From contig JABGRQ010000087.1 in the NCBI GenBank assembly GCA_018648225.1, positions 1-42,588 of the forward strand: 42,588 nt of DNA, written 5' to 3'. Position 1 is the stretch's first letter; every line of letters starts with the position of its first letter. This DNA is from Chloroflexota bacterium (GTDB taxonomy: Bacteria > Chloroflexota > Anaerolineae > Anaerolineales > UBA11858). The position numbers were made by a program, and so were the translations under genes. The notes under the pieces are model-generated. The model had not been told where the DNA came from. It ran no database searches and worked only from the letters and a program-made list of their open reading frames with translations. Below, piece after piece: positions 40,317 to 42,588 of this stretch.

Positions 40317-42383
40317 ATGAAAAACACGCCCTTTCATGCCCATATAAAACAGGCGCTCGCCAACCCTGTTTTGCAAACCGCCCTGGATGCCAACGCCGAA
40401 CGGCGCGTACAGGCGCGTAAAACGGCTTTTGCATCACTCGAAGAACCCCTCGGGGTATTGCGTCAGCGCGCCCAGCGTGTGCGTGCGGAAACTATTGCTC
40501 ATCTCGACCGCTATCTGGAACAATTTATCACCAATGCCCAGACCAACGGTATCATCGTCCATCGCGCCGCCAATGCCGAAGAAGCGGTACAAGTTGTACT
40601 CGACATAGCTCAAAAGTTATCGCCAAAAGAAAAAAAATGCGTTCAACCGTGTTCATCTACGGATTCGATCCTGATTGCCAAATCGAAGACGATGGTCAGC
40701 GAGGAGATAGAACTCAATGCCGCGCTGGAAGCCGCGGGCATCCCGGCCGTTGAAACCGACCTGGGGGAATATATCGTGCAACTACGCGGCGAAAAGCCTT
40801 CGCATATTATTACCCCGGCAGTACACCTGCGCCGCGATGAAATCGGGGAAACTTTCCACGAAAAATTGGGTATTCCGCTGACAACTGACATTCCCACGCT
40901 CACAAACGCGGCGCGCGCCACCCTGCGTCAAACCTTCCTGGATGCCGACATCGGCCTTTCCGGAGTCAACTTTGGCGTGGCCGAAAGCGGGGCGCTGTGC
41001 ATTGTCACCAACGAGGGTAACGGACGCATGGTTACGACACTGCCGCCGGTACATATCGCCCTGATGGGTATGGAGCGTCTCGTCCCCACTTTTGACAATC
41101 TGGCGTTGATGCTCAGTTTGTTACCGCGCTCGGCCACCGGACAAAAAATCAGCGTCTATACGCAAATTATTCACGCGCCGCGGGGAGCCAATGAAAGCGA
41201 CGGCCCCGCGGAGCGCCATCTGATCCTCCTCGACAACGGGCGCGCCAGCCTGCGCGGCACACCGCTCAACGACGCCCTGCTGTGCATCCGCTGCGGGGCC
41301 TGCCTGAACGCCTGCCCCATCTTCCGCGAGATCGGCGGGCACGCTTATGTTGGCGTAAACAGCGAACACACACCCTATCCCGGCCCTATCGGATCAGTCA
41401 TTTCGCCGGGGTTGTTCGGTGTAGCCAATTTTGGGCATCTGGCGCAGGCCTCCACGCTGTGCGGAGCTTGCCAAGAAGCCTGCCCGGTGAATATTGATCT
41501 GCCGGGGATGTTGTTAAAAGTGCGGTCAGGAGACGGGGAACAGGGGGCAGTAAAAACATCAGGGGTGGGATTGCCCTGGAGCGTGCGTCTGGGATTAAAG
41601 GTTTTCGCCTGGGCGGCGGTTTCACCGGGGCGTTTCGGACTCGCTCAAAAGTTGGCAGCCATTATCGGCGGGATTCTATCTCCGAGGGCTGAACAAATGA
41701 GATTGCCCACCTTTACGGGGTGGGGCTACTCGAAGGATATGGCACGCCCCGCGAGGATGCCATTCCGAAAACGGTTTGATTCAACGAGTCAACGAACGAG
41801 TGAAACAGCGAGTCAACGAGTTAACAAAGCGGTTATTCCATCAGTTGCAAACTCGTTGATGAGCCGATCCGTTGATCCACTCTCACAGCAATTTGAGCGC
41901 GAGCTAACCGCCCTGAGCGGAAATTTCATCCCCTGTACGGCAGATACGCTGGCCGAGGCGATTTTGATTTTACTTCACGACCGCGGCATTGATGAAATTA
42001 TGGCCTGGGAAGCGCAACACTTGCCCGAGGGTTTGCTAGATTCGCTGCGAGGTGCAGGAATCTGCATTGGGCAGGCCGACCAGCCCCACATCCAGGCCGG
42101 GCTGAGCGGCGCTCTGGGCGCAGCCGCCAACACCGGGACGCTGGCGCTGGCGTCGGGGCCAGGCCGCCCACAGGGCGTATCCTTGCTCCCCCAAATCCAT
42201 ATCGCTATTCTACAAACTTCGACGATTAAAAAAAATCTCCAAGAGCTTTTACGGCTCCCGGAGATTCGCAAGGCAACTTCTACGGCGTTGATTAGCGGCC
42301 CCTCACGCACCGCCGATATCGAGATGACGCTGACGATTGGCGTACACGGGCCGGGCGAGTTGCATGTGTTGGCTATTCAATAA
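40317..42383 (+). CDS. LutB-LutC fusion, lactate utilization protein
   Basis: A 688-aa protein that joins two subunits usually made separately. Residues 1 to about 480 are LutB-like: an LUD domain with VHLRRDEIGETFHEKLG and GVNFGVAESGALCIVTNEGNGR, then two 4Fe-4S sets, CIRCGACLNACP near 323 and CGACQEACP near 382. Residues about 522-688 are LutC-like (QAGLSGALGAAANTGTLAL, LISGPSRTADIE, GVHGPGELHV). The linker (about 487-521, Ser/Thr/Arg-rich) is encoded by a hairpin-type repeat. With LutA it should form the complete L-lactate oxidase complex. Confidence 0.92.
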   Translation: MKNTPFHAHIKQALANPVLQTALDANAERRVQARKTAFASLEEPLGVLRQRAQRVRAETIAHLDRYLEQFITNAQTNGIIVHRAANAEEAVQVVLDIAQKLSPKEKKCVQPCSSTDSILIAKSKTMVSEEIELNAALEAAGIPAVETDLGEYIVQLRGEKPSHIITPAVHLRRDEIGETFHEKLGIPLTTDIPTLTNAARATLRQTFLDADIGLSGVNFGVAESGALCIVTNEGNGRMVTTLPPVHIALMGMERLVPTFDNLALMLSLLPRSATGQKISVYTQIIHAPRGANESDGPAERHLILLDNGRASLRGTPLNDALLCIRCGACLNACPIFREIGGHAYVGVNSEHTPYPGPIGSVISPGLFGVANFGHLAQASTLCGACQEACPVNIDLPGMLLKVRSGDGEQGAVKTSGVGLPWSVRLGLKVFAWAAVSPGRFGLAQKLAAIIGGILSPRAEQMRLPTFTGWGYSKDMARPARMPFRKRFDSTSQRTSETASQRVNKAVIPSVANSLMSRSVDPLSQQFERELTALSGNFIPCTADTLAEAILILLHDRGIDEIMAWEAQHLPEGLLDSLRGAGICIGQADQPHIQAGLSGALGAAANTGTLALASGPGRPQGVSLLPQIHIAILQTSTIKKNLQELLRLPEIRKATSTALISGPSRTADIEMTLTIGVHGPGELHVLAIQ
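41781..41876. repeat. Hairpin element inside the LutB-LutC linker
   Basis: The left part is a tandem of TCAACGAG-like words (41,781-41,822). The right part (41,850-41,876) repeats the word in reverse complement; TCAACGAGTT (41,813-41,822) and AACTCGTTGA (41,850-41,859) are perfect 10-bp inverted arms. It is translated in frame. Confidence 0.6.
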
Positions 42384-42588
42384 TGCGGACTGCCGCCTGC
42401 TCGTGCAAGCGATTATAGCCAATATACTCATATTTCAAGCCAGTTTCAGCGATAAATTCCATAAATGCTTTGTACTCGTCTTCTTCCCAGCTCGGATGGT
42501 TAAAATATTCATCGAATACCAGCACACAGCCCGGTTTAATGCGTTCTTTTAGCAAATCAAAGATTGTTTTTGTGGATGAATAGAGATC
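42373..42588 (-). CDS. SAM-dependent methyltransferase, C-terminal part (TylF-like)
   Basis: The last 71 codons of a gene that runs off the right edge, so no start is in the window. The reading DLYSSTKTIFDLLKERIKPG, then VLVFDEYFNHPSWEEDEYKAF and YEYIGY, matches the end of class I methyltransferases of the macrocin-O-methyltransferase type. These often act on sugars or small molecules. It is convergent with the LutBC gene; no terminator is evident in the overlap. Confidence 0.75.
   Translation of the reverse strand, partial: DLYSSTKTIFDLLKERIKPGCVLVFDEYFNHPSWEEDEYKAFMEFIAETGLKYEYIGYNRLHEQAAVRIIE

Noticed and set aside
42222-42265. A terminator-like hairpin (AATCTCC ... GGAGATT) near the end of the LutBC gene
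   Set aside because: It lies inside the coding region, which continues with conserved LutC motifs, and lacks a T-run after it.

Overview
The window looks like the chromosome of a member of the Chloroflexota, most probably class Anaerolineae. The basis is gene content and gene style rather than a marker gene: lipoproteins with Thr/Pro-rich linkers, a translin homologue next to a DUF3467 gene, a membrane-linked Cas4-like nuclease, an ABC transporter carrying three FHA domains, and a mix of Shine-Dalgarno and apparently leaderless starts. No rRNA, tRNA, CRISPR array, prophage or intact insertion sequence was found.

Layout. Positions 1-11,860 run on the plus strand: ssb; DUF3467, translin and a two-ORF Cas4-like nuclease; nadK, a zinc-finger membrane protein and recN; a large bifunctional-type penicillin-binding protein whose catalytic motifs all look lost; a squalene/phytoene-type synthase with a geranylgeranyl-reductase-type flavoprotein; and a lipoprotein. 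Positions 11,961-19,457 run on the minus strand: an HtrA-like lipoprotein protease, a compact operon (DUF3054, ECF sigma factor, anti-sigma factor, Nudix hydrolase), and the FHA-ABC transporter. A plus-strand block (19,656-23,479) has a thioesterase, a HAD phosphatase and two AT-richer secreted repeat proteins. A long minus-strand run (33,153 down to 23,598) reads rho, LysM/M23 peptidase, a 63-aa protein, a receiver/roadblock/Y1-transposase-fold fusion protein, polA and a TPR protein. Then prfA-prmC-tsaC and a DUF1684 gene (plus), glgP (minus), lutA and a lutB-lutC fusion (plus), and the 3' part of a methyltransferase gene at the right edge (minus).

How the genes work together. Much of the window is information processing: SSB, RecN, Pol I, Rho, RF1, PrmC (which methylates RF1) and TsaC (tRNA t6A). 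nadK-recN and prfA-prmC-tsaC are widely conserved neighbourhoods. The ECF operon is a self-contained envelope-signalling unit. LutA and LutBC would oxidise lactate. GlgP degrades storage glucan and has a LacI-type palindrome in its upstream region.

Most unusual points: (1) a protein ending in a Y1 (IS200/TnpA-like) fold whose HUH motif and nucleophilic tyrosine both appear replaced, next to polA; (2) a class A PBP with no recognisable glycosyltransferase or transpeptidase catalytic residues; (3) a Cas4-like nuclease split over two membrane-anchored ORFs so that its Fe-S ligands lie on different polypeptides; (4) degenerate hairpin elements of shared architecture that lie on gene ends and form the linker of the LutB-LutC fusion; (5) several genes with TATAAT exactly 7 nt before the start codon, one of them inside a perfect 9-bp inverted repeat; (6) a small TIR/TA-flanked element and a LacI-like operator upstream of glgP. 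All family assignments come from reading motifs by eye; no database search was run.
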